Positions 1 through 8,391 of a stretch of DNA of 64,000 nucleotides are shown piece by piece. Below the pieces are notes generated by a model. The model worked only from the letters and a program-made list of their open reading frames with translations. It was not told the DNA's origin and did not search any database. How positions within the stretch are numbered: position 1 is the first letter of the stretch; every line of letters starts with the position of its first letter. The position numbers were made by a program, and so were the translations under genes. The stretch is from Aequitasia sp047973235 (GTDB lineage Bacteria > Bacillota > Clostridia > Lachnospirales > Lachnospiraceae), in NCBI GenBank assembly GCA_047973235.1, contig JBKEBP010000072.1:13510-77509 (forward strand), written 5' to 3'.

Positions 1-132
1 TACAAAAATCAATAGTGTCATCAGCGGAGATATGACATTTTCTACCAGCGTATCAGGACTACCAAATGATTTTAGCAAGTTGCGTTTTGTCATGGTTTTT
101 GTGTCCGATATGGCTCTTGTTATCACAGTCAT
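1..132 (-). CDS. ABC-2 type transporter permease, N-terminal fragment
   Basis: Only 44 codons are visible before the gene leaves the window. The frame opens with ATG at 132 and begins MTVITRAISDTKTMTKRNLL, followed by a SPDTLVENVI stretch entering a hydrophobic segment. This cytoplasmic lead-in before the first membrane helix is typical of daunorubicin-resistance (DrrB-like) ABC-2 permeases. Its ATG overlaps the stop of the upstream ATPase gene (ATGA at 129-132), so the two are translationally coupled and should form one transporter. Most of the protein is outside the window, so substrate cannot be judged. Confidence 0.7.
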   Translation of the reverse strand, partial: MTVITRAISDTKTMTKRNLLKSFGSPDTLVENVISPLMTLLIFV

Positions 133-1075
133 TGTTTTTCGTCCTTCCGTTTGTCGTTGATGAATATATAAAAGACATCTTCTAGTGTAGGTGGTTTTTG
201 TTCAAAACGAGACATTTGTATCCCACATTGCTTTATGCGATTAAAAATATCTGCAAGTTGTTCGATACTCCCATCTGTTATCACTGTCAACTTTAGCATT
301 TCGTCATTAGATGATGTCTGAAAATCTGAAAGAAGCTTTCCCACGGCAGACACATCATCTGCGTTTTGAAATGAAAACTCAATTATGCCCTGAGGAAGCC
401 TTTGCTTTAGTTCCTCCGGCGTTCCTTCTGCGACAATAATACCATCATCCAATATGGCGATTCTGTCGGCTAAATGCTCTGCTTCTTCGAGATACTGTGT
501 CGTGAGCAAAACAGTGATGCCTGACTTAGCAAGTTCTTTGATAATGTGCCACATGGAGGCAGACTTTGAGGGTCAAGTCCGGTTGTAGGTTCATCCAAAA
601 ATATAACAGCAGGATTGCCCATCATGCTCATAGCAATATCTAATCTGCGGCGCATACCACCCGAATAGGTAGAAACCTTTCTATCGGCAGCATTTTCCAA
701 TCCGAACCGTTTCAGCAATTTTACTGTTTGTGCATTTACATTTGTGAGGTGTCGTAACGCTCCGATTAATCGGAGATTGTCTCGCCCGGATAGGACCTCT
801 TCAACAGCAGCGTATTGCCCTGTCAAACTGATTTGCTCACGCACCTTATCCGGCTGTCCGGCAACATCATAGCCACAGATTTTCGCCTTGCCACAATCCG
901 CACTTGTTAGTGTGGAAAGGATTTTTATTGTTGTTGTCTTGCCGGCGCCATTAGAACCGAGCAGAGCATAAATGCTGCCCTGCGTCACAGATAGGTTAAC
1001 ACCTTTTAGAACTTTGTTTTTTTTGAAGGATTTTTCCACGCCCTCCAAAGAAATAGCTAGAGCGTTGCTGATCAT
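129..1075 (-). pseudogene. DrrA-type ABC transporter ATPase, frameshifted
   Basis: Two overlapping frames make up one ATPase of the drug-export (DrrA/CcmA) type. The first (1075 to about 563) carries Walker A GSNGAGKTT, the signature YSGGMRRRLD and Walker B VIFLDEPTTGLDP. The second (from about 563 to 129) carries the H-loop region, LLTTQYLEEAEHLADRIAI, and the usual C-terminal domain. The join reads LDPQS then, in another frame, ASMWHIIKELA. Restoring one base near 562-563 (an Arg codon reduced to two bases) would give LDPQSRASMWHII. As written the ATPase is truncated right after Walker B and cannot work, unless this is a sequencing error. It overlaps the padR gene by ATGA at 1072-1075 and the permease at its 3' end. 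Confidence 0.8.
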
Positions 1076-1674
1076 AATTTACCCCCCTGTTCTACGACAA
1101 TCTTCTGCTTGAAGTCTTGAAACCACTTGATTTCAAACTGCAATTTGGCAATGGACAAATCAAGAGTTGCATACTGAAAAATCGCAATACCCTCGACAGT
1201 ATCTTCCGTTATTTCATTGGCCGCGCCTTTGTTGTGCATAGCGGCAAGTTCGTTCTTGCTCGGAACGTGTCGCGGGGCTAAGGCAGTGTTGACTTCATCT
1301 AGTATTGCAAGTTCCTTTTCCAGCTCCATAATGTAAGCATCAATCAAATCAATTCGGTTTTCTTTATTCGCAAAGCCCATGAAAAAGAATTTGCTCAGCT
1401 CCATATTTTTTTCTTTATACTTCATCGGAGAGGATACTTTAGCGAAAAAATATGTTTTTCCCACTTCAGTAATTTCATAAACCTTTCTGTTGACGCCATT
1501 TTCCACAGACTCGCTGAAAATAACCATGTGCTTGTCAGTCAGTTTCTTAATAGCAGCCTGGATACTACCCATGCTGTTACTGCTGACAAGCGAAAAACTG
1601 TTTTCAATTAGCTTTCGCAATTCGTAAATTGTACACTTTTGCATCATCAAAAGCCCTAGTACAACAATATCCAT
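1072..1674 (-). CDS. PadR-family transcriptional regulator
   Basis: The 200-residue protein has the PadR layout: an N-terminal winged helix (residues about 1-85, beginning MDIVVLGLLMMQKCTIYEL with the characteristic short first helix, then a wing ending YEITEVGKTYF) and a C-terminal helical dimerisation segment (about 95-200). PadR proteins usually repress a neighbouring efflux operon and often their own gene. It is first in an operon with the ATPase and permease (ATGA overlap). The ribosome site AAGGAG lies 8 bases before ATG at 1674. The operon promoter at 1706-1734 contains repeated ACTATTAG boxes that could be its operator. The inducing ligand is unknown. Confidence 0.85.
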   Translation of the reverse strand: MDIVVLGLLMMQKCTIYELRKLIENSFSLVSSNSMGSIQAAIKKLTDKHMVIFSESVENGVNRKVYEITEVGKTYFFAKVSSPMKYKEKNMELSKFFFMGFANKENRIDLIDAYIMELEKELAILDEVNTALAPRHVPSKNELAAMHNKGAANEITEDTVEGIAIFQYATLDLSIAKLQFEIKWFQDFKQKIVVEQGGKL

Positions 1675-1705
1675 TTTCTCAACTCCTTCTCAATTGATAT
1701 TCCTA

Positions 1706-1734
1706 ATAGTAACATTGCTAATAGTATTCGTCAA
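1706..1734 (-). promoter_or_regulatory. Sigma-A promoter of the padR-ABC operon with repeated operator-like boxes
   Basis: Read on the minus strand, TTGACG (1734-1729), a 17-base spacer and TACTAT (1711-1706) form a near-consensus promoter 32 bases before the padR start. The octamer ACTATTAG occurs twice as a direct repeat, once in the spacer and once covering the -10, about 15 bases apart. Repression by PadR through these boxes is my inference. Confidence 0.6.
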
Positions 1735-1759
1735 GTAAAAAGAAAAATAATAGGTAAGC

Positions 1760-3199
1760 CTATTTCAAAACGCTTGTTGTAAAGTAACCTTCAATAGAAT
1801 CTTTTAGTAAACCATTTTGCATACATACCACCCTGTCCGCAACAAGCTGCAAAAACTCCATGTCGTGAGTTATGAGCATTATGGAAACACCTTGTTTGGT
1901 TATTTTGCGAAGAATTTCCGCAGTAATTCTCATGTGTCTACCATCAAGTCCACTGGTAGGTTCGTCCAAAATCAGTATAGGTCTCTTACGGAGCAACGCT
2001 GCGGCCAAGAGAACGCGCTGCTTTTGCCCACCGGACAATGATACCGGATGTCTGTTTTCATATTCTGACAAATCCAGTTGCTTCAGGATTTCTTTAGCGC
2101 TGCTCGTTAGCGCCTCAGATGTTTTCAGGTTAAGTGTTACTTCCTCCAACACAGTAGAAGCATAGAGCTGATAATCAGCATCTTGTCCAACGAAAAAGCT
2201 GTTTGTTAGACGCATTTTTCTACCGGCTCTCTTGTTGTTTACGGAGATATCTCCCCCCGTTTCACTTAGAATCCCAGACAGTATTTTGCAGAAAGTCGAT
2301 TTTCCTACACCGTTGTTGCCGGTAATCGCGACGATTTCTCCGATAGATAAGCAAAAAGACAAATGGCGTAAAATACTCTTCTTATATCTTGAAAAAGAGA
2401 GCTTTGACACATTTATAAAAGGCGCTTCATCACTTTGAGATTGTCCGATACGTTTTGGAGGAATATCAAAAAGACGTAATCCCATTTGAATCATCTTATC
2501 CGACGGGATGGCTCTCGCCTCTGCGGACGAGTAAATACTGTGTATGTATCCGTTTTCCATGAAAACCATTTTATCTATCAAGTGTGCCAAATAGTACAAA
2601 CGATGTTCAGAGACAATGATCGTCATGCCTTGCGCTTTCAATATTTCTAGGAATTTTGCCAGATGTCGCGTACTTTCTGCATCTAAATTTGCTGACGGCT
2701 CATCAAGCACAACTACAGACGGATGAATCGCGCAAGCGGATGCAATGGCGATTTTTTGCTTTTCTCCACTGGATAGATTGAAAATACTTCTGTCCAGCAA
2801 GCCGTCCAAATGCAAAAGATTCTGTACTTCATCCAAGCGCTCCCGCATAGTAGCAACGGGATAATTGCGGTTCTCCATTGCCATAACAATTTCATCTGTG
2901 GTATTGGTAGAGAAGAACTGACTGCGAGGATCTTGAAATACATTTCCAATTTTCATGCCAATCTCATCTAAGGTCATATCGAAGGCGTTTTTTCCATTCA
3001 ACAAATATTGACCCGTCAATTCACCCTCGAAAAACTGCGGACACAATCCGTTCAATACGCGAGTTAAGGTTGTTTTTCCACAACCGCTTTCCCCTGTGAG
3101 CAGAATAAAATCACCTTTACCTATGGTCAGGTTGATGTTCTGCAAAGATGCTGATTGCGAACCGCTATACCGGAAAGATAAATCATTTATTTGAATCAT
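1760..3199 (-). CDS. ECF transporter duplicated ATPase (EcfA-EcfA' fusion)
   Basis: Two ABC ATPase domains lie in tandem in one chain of about 479 residues. Domain one has Walker A GESGCGKTT, signature LSSGEKQK and Walker B VVVLDEPSANLD. Domain two has Walker A GNNGVGKST, signature LSGGQKQR and Walker B ILILDEPTSGLD. Fused pairs like this (YkoD/CbiO type) power energy-coupling-factor importers for vitamins, metals or other small ligands. I place the start at ATG 3199, because GGGAGGTG sits 7 bases upstream; a GTG nine bases earlier would overlap that site. The gene begins one base after the ecfT stop, and ecfT with the S-component gene completes the module. Confidence 0.9.
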   Translation of the reverse strand: MIQINDLSFRYSGSQSASLQNINLTIGKGDFILLTGESGCGKTTLTRVLNGLCPQFFEGELTGQYLLNGKNAFDMTLDEIGMKIGNVFQDPRSQFFSTNTTDEIVMAMENRNYPVATMRERLDEVQNLLHLDGLLDRSIFNLSSGEKQKIAIASACAIHPSVVVLDEPSANLDAESTRHLAKFLEILKAQGMTIIVSEHRLYYLAHLIDKMVFMENGYIHSIYSSAEARAIPSDKMIQMGLRLFDIPPKRIGQSQSDEAPFINVSKLSFSRYKKSILRHLSFCLSIGEIVAITGNNGVGKSTFCKILSGILSETGGDISVNNKRAGRKMRLTNSFFVGQDADYQLYASTVLEEVTLNLKTSEALTSSAKEILKQLDLSEYENRHPVSLSGGQKQRVLLAAALLRKRPILILDEPTSGLDGRHMRITAEILRKITKQGVSIMLITHDMEFLQLVADRVVCMQNGLLKDSIEGYFTTSVLK

Positions 3200-3200
3200 G

Positions 3201-3926
3201 CTACGCACCTCCCACTATTCGTTCGATGTATGCAACGCCGAATAGTATCAGCGTTCCAATAATTATCGCAGCCCAATCAGACGTTTTCATGCGAATCAAA
3301 TGGTAAGAGCTTACCTCACCTTTGAGCCTCATACCCCTTACCGCAGCAGATGCGGACAATTCATCCGCCGTTTTACTGGTTCGAATCAGCATCGGGATAA
3401 GGGTGTATTCCAACAGCCTAAAAGGATGGCATAACGATGACCAAAGAGAAACGCCAATACCTCTGAACTTCTGCGCATCGCGGATATGCCGATATTCTTC
3501 TGAAATCGTAGGCATAAAGCGAAACAGAACTGCGAGGGAGAGTGTCGCCGCCTTTGGCAGCTTCATACGGTTTAAGGACGCGACCAGTCGCCCGTTAGAA
3601 GCCGCCAGCAATGGGCGGGCAGCCATAACAGGCAGCATAAGCCGCCGTACATAGACGGTCACGAGTGGTAGGGCTGTAGAACCTAATGTTGGGATGTCAC
3701 TCAGCAGATACAGCCCTCCCCATAAAATGAAGTACCAAATAAGGTGCGATATCAGCTGCCTTTTAAGTCCAAATAGTCCCAGCCAAATAATCAAAAGAAC
3801 AAGCATGCAAAGAAGGGCGGTCTCTGTTCGCAGCAATAGTGTCATTACGGACGTTAATACCATAAGAAACAGACACACCCTTAAATCCAGCCCGGCTAAC
3901 GGAGGCTTTCTTGCTCCGGGTGTCAT
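3201..3926 (-). CDS. ecfT: ECF transporter transmembrane subunit EcfT
   Basis: This 241-residue integral membrane protein has about five or six hydrophobic segments, starting LRVCLFLMVLTSVMTLLL, and a cytoplasmic coupling region. The family's short Ala-Arg-Gly type coupling motif is visible as SAAVRGM (about residues 190-196), which contacts the ATPase pair. EcfT proteins bridge the substrate-binding S component and the ATPases. The ATG overlaps the stop of the S-component gene (TAATG) and has AGGAG 7 bases upstream. It lies in the same operon as the two half-transporters upstream, suggesting a shared substrate or co-regulated import. Confidence 0.85.
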   Translation of the reverse strand: MTPGARKPPLAGLDLRVCLFLMVLTSVMTLLLRTETALLCMLVLLIIWLGLFGLKRQLISHLIWYFILWGGLYLLSDIPTLGSTALPLVTVYVRRLMLPVMAARPLLAASNGRLVASLNRMKLPKAATLSLAVLFRFMPTISEEYRHIRDAQKFRGIGVSLWSSLCHPFRLLEYTLIPMLIRTSKTADELSASAAVRGMRLKGEVSSYHLIRMKTSDWAAIIIGTLILFGVAYIERIVGGA

Positions 3927-4528
3927 TAAGCGACTCCTGCAGGCCGGAAATGTTTCTTCAGCATTTTCATGCCTATTATCATTCCCAATGCGGAAGCAAT
4001 CACCAAAAGCACCGAAGTAATCATTACGAATCCGGGAGCGACCAGATCATAGACCATGGAATCCACGATTTCTTGAGAGATACCGGCATCCCGCATCTGC
4101 TGTGCATAAGCGTCCGCACCAATGAACATGGGAGTAAAAGAACCGATTCCGAAAATTACGCTATGTACCGCGTAGGAAATCCCGGCTCTCCATTGCTGTT
4201 TATACCCGCCGTTCAAAGTAATCAGTTCACAAATCACACCGCCGGTCAGGTAGACCAGCGCAGTAGGCGTCTGACCCATAATCAAGGCATAGAGTGCCTT
4301 AACTGCAAAGAACATCAGGTTCGTTCCAATACGTGGAGCCTTGGCAATAATCAACACATAGATCACGCCACTAATAAGTGCGCCGAGGGTATAACCTCCC
4401 CAAACCGACCATTTTGGCGACGCCATAAATGGAATTGCTGTAACCATATTTACAACAATGGTCAATACCGCCAAAAGAACCACAATAACTATTTCTTTGA
4501 GTCCTACAAATTTCTTTTCTGTTTGCAT
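3926..4528 (-). CDS. ECF transporter S component, MptD/Trep_Strep family
   Basis: The protein of about 200 residues is almost entirely membrane-spanning (about six helices) and ends in a basic tail KMLKKHF. Its size, its lack of any ATPase motif and its position directly before ecfT and the fused ATPase identify it as the substrate-binding S component; the MptD/Trep_Strep assignment is from general resemblance (VGLKEIVIVVLLAV at the start, SPKWSVWGGYTLGALISG in the middle). The best start is ATG 4528, with GGAGG 8 bases upstream; a TTG at 4543 overlaps the ribosome site. Ligands of this family are not well established. Confidence 0.75.
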   Translation of the reverse strand: MQTEKKFVGLKEIVIVVLLAVLTIVVNMVTAIPFMASPKWSVWGGYTLGALISGVIYVLIIAKAPRIGTNLMFFAVKALYALIMGQTPTALVYLTGGVICELITLNGGYKQQWRAGISYAVHSVIFGIGSFTPMFIGADAYAQQMRDAGISQEIVDSMVYDLVAPGFVMITSVLLVIASALGMIIGMKMLKKHFRPAGVA

Positions 4529-4563
4529 TTTTTCATCCTCCAATAAATATAATTTTGGTGTCT

Positions 4564-6315
4564 CTACTCAAGACTCCAGTTTCCCGCTTTGTTTTGTTCC
4601 TGCCACAACATGGTGTACAGGCCGTCTTGCTCTAGTAACTCTTCATGTGTGCCGCTTTCTGCGACTCTGCCATCGTCCAGTACGACAATATGATCCGCCG
4701 TGGCAATAGACTGCAGCCGATGCGCGATGACAATGACCGTTTTGTCCTTCACCAACTCATTGATGGCTCGTTGTATTAGAACTTCATTTTTTGAATCCAA
4801 ACTGGATGTTGCCTCGTCAAGCAAGACAATCGGTGCATTTTTTAGAAGTGCTCGTGCGATTGAGATGCGCTGTTTTTCTCCGCCGGACAGTGTAGAACCG
4901 CCCTCACCAACCACAGTTTGATACCCGTCAGGGAGCGACATAATAAAATCGTGACAAACGGCGGTTTTTGCCGCTTTCATAATTTCTTCCGTGGTAGCAT
5001 CAGAGCGACCTAAGCGAATGTTTTCTTCAATCGTATCGTGAAATAAGTATACATCTTGGAAAACCATGCTAATCTTTGAAAGCAGCAAATCTGTGGAAAT
5101 ATCTCTGTACGGAACACCTCCCATAGTAATCTCACCGGAACTTATATCCCAAAATCTTGCGACCAATCGCGTTATTGTAGATTTTCCCGAACCGGATGCT
5201 CCGACCAAGGCAACGAAATTGTTCTCCGGAATTGTTAGTGAGATTCCGTGTAAAACTTCCCTTTCTCCATATCCGAAACGAACCTGATTAAACACTATTT
5301 CTGTATTTTGCGGAGGCACTTCATGTTTTGGTTCCGGCAAGGGTTCCTCATTATATAAATCTTGAATCCGGCCGACAGAACTGTTTATCATGGATAATCC
5401 GGCGATAAAGGTAAATAGCGCCATAATTGGCTCATAGATTTGAGCTGAAACCAGCAAAACCATCAAATATAAAAATGGATCAATTTGTTCAGAGATTAGC
5501 AAAACAGCGCCAACACCCATAACAACGGCAAGCCCACTACTTAATATTGCCCGACCTATCATGGCAATGGGGGCAGCTGCACTTTCCATATCCTTTGAAT
5601 TGTCTTTCAATCGTGCAAATGTACCTTTTAACGATTGAAAGCGGCTGCCTGCCTGATTAAAAGCACGTAGGGTTTGTATTCCTCCTACATATTCAAGAAT
5701 CAAAGAAGAGGTTTTTTGTTGCGTTTCAAGTAACTCAGAGCCGGTAACAGTCATTTTTTTATAACTGGATACGGCAAATGGTATAGCCACCGGAATCACC
5801 GCTAACATAGAAATTAGCATTCTCCACTCATATGCCGCAAACACAACAATAGAAAGCGTAAGCCGAATTATAATCACTGTCATTTGTGGTACAAAAGTAC
5901 CTGCGGTACTTTCTACCGTGTCATAATCTCGTAAAATAACGGTTGATAAATCTCCTGCATCGCGCTTGAAAAAGAAGCCCATTGATAAAGATTTGAGATG
6001 CTCTCCCATTTTAATTCTTGCGCGTTTTGTCGTCTTTGAATATCCGACCAAGATATTAACATAGCTGCGGCGGCGGACAAACATATAAGCTATTGTTTGT
6101 GCAGCCAACACGCCGGTTAATATCCACAGGGAGGGGCTTTGCAAGCTTTGGCCGGGATTGCTAATCGGCATCATTAAAATATAAATGGCGAACATCATAA
6201 CGCCGAATGGAATGGAAGCGACAAAGCTGTCAACAAACATCCATGCACATAGCTTCAGATATTTTGCGGTTTCTCCAAAGGTTATCGTATGAAACCAACG
6301 CTTCAAATTAGCCAT
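4564..6315 (-). CDS. ABC half-transporter, exporter fold (IrtB/YbtQ-like)
   Basis: The 583-residue half-transporter has an N-terminal six-helix membrane domain (residues about 1-310) and a C-terminal ATPase with Walker A GASGSGKST, Q-loop VFQDVYLF, signature LSGGEKQR and Walker B IVLLDEATSSLD. Despite the exporter fold, pairs of this type (YbtP/YbtQ, IrtA/IrtB) import metal-siderophore complexes in other bacteria. Its ATG overlaps the stop of the preceding half-transporter (TAATG at 6313-6317), so the two should form a heterodimer. The link to an ECF module in the same operon favours an uptake role, possibly for a metallophore, but the substrate is not proven by the sequence. Confidence 0.85.
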   Translation of the reverse strand: MANLKRWFHTITFGETAKYLKLCAWMFVDSFVASIPFGVMMFAIYILMMPISNPGQSLQSPSLWILTGVLAAQTIAYMFVRRRSYVNILVGYSKTTKRARIKMGEHLKSLSMGFFFKRDAGDLSTVILRDYDTVESTAGTFVPQMTVIIIRLTLSIVVFAAYEWRMLISMLAVIPVAIPFAVSSYKKMTVTGSELLETQQKTSSLILEYVGGIQTLRAFNQAGSRFQSLKGTFARLKDNSKDMESAAAPIAMIGRAILSSGLAVVMGVGAVLLISEQIDPFLYLMVLLVSAQIYEPIMALFTFIAGLSMINSSVGRIQDLYNEEPLPEPKHEVPPQNTEIVFNQVRFGYGEREVLHGISLTIPENNFVALVGASGSGKSTITRLVARFWDISSGEITMGGVPYRDISTDLLLSKISMVFQDVYLFHDTIEENIRLGRSDATTEEIMKAAKTAVCHDFIMSLPDGYQTVVGEGGSTLSGGEKQRISIARALLKNAPIVLLDEATSSLDSKNEVLIQRAINELVKDKTVIVIAHRLQSIATADHIVVLDDGRVAESGTHEELLEQDGLYTMLWQEQNKAGNWSLE

Positions 6316-8114
6316 TATTGTTCACCAACCTTTCTAACTGTCCAATGATTGCGACGTTCATTCGCGTCTACCATACTCTGATACAAAGCGCACTGTTCGA
6401 GCAACTCTTTATGTGGTGCGTACCCTTGCAAGATTCCGTTGTCCATAACCAATATCATATGGGCATTTTGAATAGATTTGAGTCGATGCGCAATGATAAG
6501 TACCGTCTTGCTCTTTGAAAGCCTTGCAAATGCCTCTTGTATCTTGGTTTCATTTTCAGCATCGGCGTATGCTGTTGCCTCATCCAGAACCACAATCGGA
6601 GAATCCTTCAAGAATACCCGTGCAATCGCAATGCGTTGCTTCTCTCCGCCGGACAAATATATATCATCTCCAACAAGCGTGTTGTATCTCTCCGGTAATG
6701 CTTCTATCACATCATGTATATTGGCGTTCTTCGCCGCCGCTATTACATCTTCATGTGTTGCTGCTGTGTTCCCCATACGAATATTGTTCTCTATGGTATC
6801 AGCGAAAAGATAGGAGTCTTGGAACACAAATGAAATCAAATCAGTGAGGCAATCCCACGAAATTTCTTTTATGTCTACGCCTCCAATTTTTATGCTGCCG
6901 TTCTGCGGTTCATAAAAATGCAGGAGCAGTTGTGCGATTGTTGATTTCCCTCCGCCGGAGGGGCCAACCAGCGCGTTAATTGTTCCTTCTTCAAGAGAAA
7001 AACTGACGTTGTTTACTGCCTGTGTTTCATTGCTGTCATAGGAAAAACTAACATTTTCAAAAGAGATGTCGCAGCTCGCCGGTTTTTTTCCGGCTCCTAC
7101 CAGCGTTAATTCTTTCTGATCCAGAATGTCATCAACTCTGGCTATCGCAGCCGATATATTACCGGTACCCATTGTGACGCTCATCATATTTTCCAAGGGT
7201 TCTTTCATCCCCGCACCGATTAGGAAAAACAACAGTACTATCGGTAAAAAATCTACATATGAATCTGCCCTCATAATGAGCAGCGTAGCGGCAGGGAGGA
7301 GAAATAGTAATTGTGCGCCGAAGAAACCATAGTATGCACCCATGCGGTTGGCGAAATGATAGGTTGTAGTTTCAACTGTGTCCACATACCCTGTGATATT
7401 GTTCTCGTATTGCTTAAAAGCTTCCAACGTTCTTCCAAATATTTTGATAACAGGCATACCATGTATGTATTCGATGATTGTTCCATTCATCTTTTCTTTT
7501 GCGGCTGCCTTATCGGTTTGTGTTTTGGCTCCGGCGGGGTCTTTCAATCCGCTCCCGAGGAGAAACAATGATATGATAATTGGAATGAGCGTAACCAAAG
7601 CCAGCCGCCAATCCATGATAAAGAGGAAAAGTATCGTAAAGAGCGGTGTCGCAACTGCCGCAGCCACATCCGCGATGTTGTGTGCGACGAACGTCTCTAT
7701 CTGTTCCACGTCATCAGACAATATTTTTTTGATTCCACCTTGCGTAGTAGAAGTAAAGTAGCCGGAAGGTATGCGCCCTAATTTACCCATCAGCTTCATT
7801 CTAAGCTCATATAGAATATCAAATGCCGCATTGTGTGCAAAAATAGATGAAGTGAATCCATACACGCCGTAAATGACAGCCGATGCAAACGTGACGACAA
7901 CTAATATAATCACCTGCTCTTGGTTGAATTGTTCAGGCTGAATATAGTAAAGTAATAGTTGGCGCAAAACTCCATATATCGTGAAGAACGGCATCATTCG
8001 GGCGGCACTTGACAGTATTGAAAGTACGCAGGCCACCATGAGCTTTTGCCCGCGTTGTCCTGCCAATTCAAACAATCGGGGTATGCCTGTCTTTTTTTGA
8101 TTTTTCTTTTCCAT
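6315..8114 (-). CDS. ABC half-transporter, exporter fold (IrtA/YbtP-like)
   Basis: This is a 599-residue partner of the next gene. The membrane domain (about residues 20-320) is followed by an ATPase with Walker A GPSGGGKST, Q-loop FVFQDSYLF, a slightly altered signature YLSGGEKQR and Walker B IVVLDEATAYAD; the Ala-Tyr-Ala after the catalytic Glu is common in siderophore-type heterodimers. It is the first gene of the minus-strand operon and starts at ATG 8114 behind GGAAGG. The promoter and operator-like palindrome at 8223-8286 precede it. The operon runs on through the second half-transporter, S component, EcfT and EcfA. Confidence 0.85.
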   Translation of the reverse strand: MEKKNQKKTGIPRLFELAGQRGQKLMVACVLSILSSAARMMPFFTIYGVLRQLLLYYIQPEQFNQEQVIILVVVTFASAVIYGVYGFTSSIFAHNAAFDILYELRMKLMGKLGRIPSGYFTSTTQGGIKKILSDDVEQIETFVAHNIADVAAAVATPLFTILFLFIMDWRLALVTLIPIIISLFLLGSGLKDPAGAKTQTDKAAAKEKMNGTIIEYIHGMPVIKIFGRTLEAFKQYENNITGYVDTVETTTYHFANRMGAYYGFFGAQLLFLLPAATLLIMRADSYVDFLPIVLLFFLIGAGMKEPLENMMSVTMGTGNISAAIARVDDILDQKELTLVGAGKKPASCDISFENVSFSYDSNETQAVNNVSFSLEEGTINALVGPSGGGKSTIAQLLLHFYEPQNGSIKIGGVDIKEISWDCLTDLISFVFQDSYLFADTIENNIRMGNTAATHEDVIAAAKNANIHDVIEALPERYNTLVGDDIYLSGGEKQRIAIARVFLKDSPIVVLDEATAYADAENETKIQEAFARLSKSKTVLIIAHRLKSIQNAHMILVMDNGILQGYAPHKELLEQCALYQSMVDANERRNHWTVRKVGEQ

Positions 8115-8222
8115 ATCATTTTCCTTCCAAACAATTTTAAGTTAGCTTTATCTAACTAATGTGCAAAAAAATATGTAGTGCACCACTATCTTCGAAGTTA
8201 AGATGGCGTTGCCACTATCATA

Positions 8223-8250
8223 AATGAATATATTGATTAATAAATTCATT
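8223..8250. promoter_or_regulatory. Operator-like inverted repeat of the ABC/ECF operon
   Basis: The arms 8223-8234 (AATGAATATATT) and 8239-8250 are inverted and match at 11 of 12 positions, with a 4-base centre. The repeat lies just downstream of the operon's -10. The half-site AATGAATAT also occurs in the palindrome in front of the TetR gene (8342-8375), so the same TetR protein could bind both. Confidence 0.55.
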
Positions 8251-8257
8251 ATGTCTT

Positions 8258-8286
8258 ATACTAACATAGGTTGACTCGGTCGTCAA
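8258..8286 (-). promoter_or_regulatory. Promoter of the ABC/ECF operon
   Basis: On the minus strand, TTGACG (8286-8281), a 17-base spacer and TAGTAT (8263-8258) lie about 145 bases before the first half-transporter gene. It is back-to-back with the TetR promoter, and the two -35 regions are about 33 bases apart. Confidence 0.6.
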
Positions 8287-8318
8287 TGAGTAAATGAATA
8301 AAATCGCTTACTTGTTCA

Positions 8319-8347
8319 TTGACAGTGCTGATCCTCTCCTGTATAAT
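8319..8347 (+). promoter_or_regulatory. Consensus sigma-A promoter of the tetR gene
   Basis: TTGACA (8319-8324), exactly 17 bases, then TATAAT (8342-8347): both hexamers match the consensus fully. The -35 also overlaps the right arm of an inverted repeat GTCAATGA...TCATTGAC (8282-8289 and 8316-8323). A promoter this strong is normally held down by a repressor. Confidence 0.8.
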
Positions 8348-8375
8348 GAATATGCAAGTAAAAATATTCATTATA
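8342..8375. promoter_or_regulatory. Perfect 12-bp palindrome over the tetR -10 (candidate TetR operator)
   Basis: TATAATGAATAT (8342-8353) and its exact reverse complement (8364-8375) flank a 10-base centre. The left arm contains the -10 hexamer, so a bound repressor would block the promoter. Autoregulation by the adjacent TetR protein is inferred from position. Confidence 0.65.
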
Positions 8376-8391
8376 AAAGGAGGCGATTCTT

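Noticed and set aside
3911..4546. Long open frame on the plus strand opposite the ECF S-component gene
   Set aside because: It is antisense to a well-supported membrane protein gene, has no ribosome site and its translation shows no family features.
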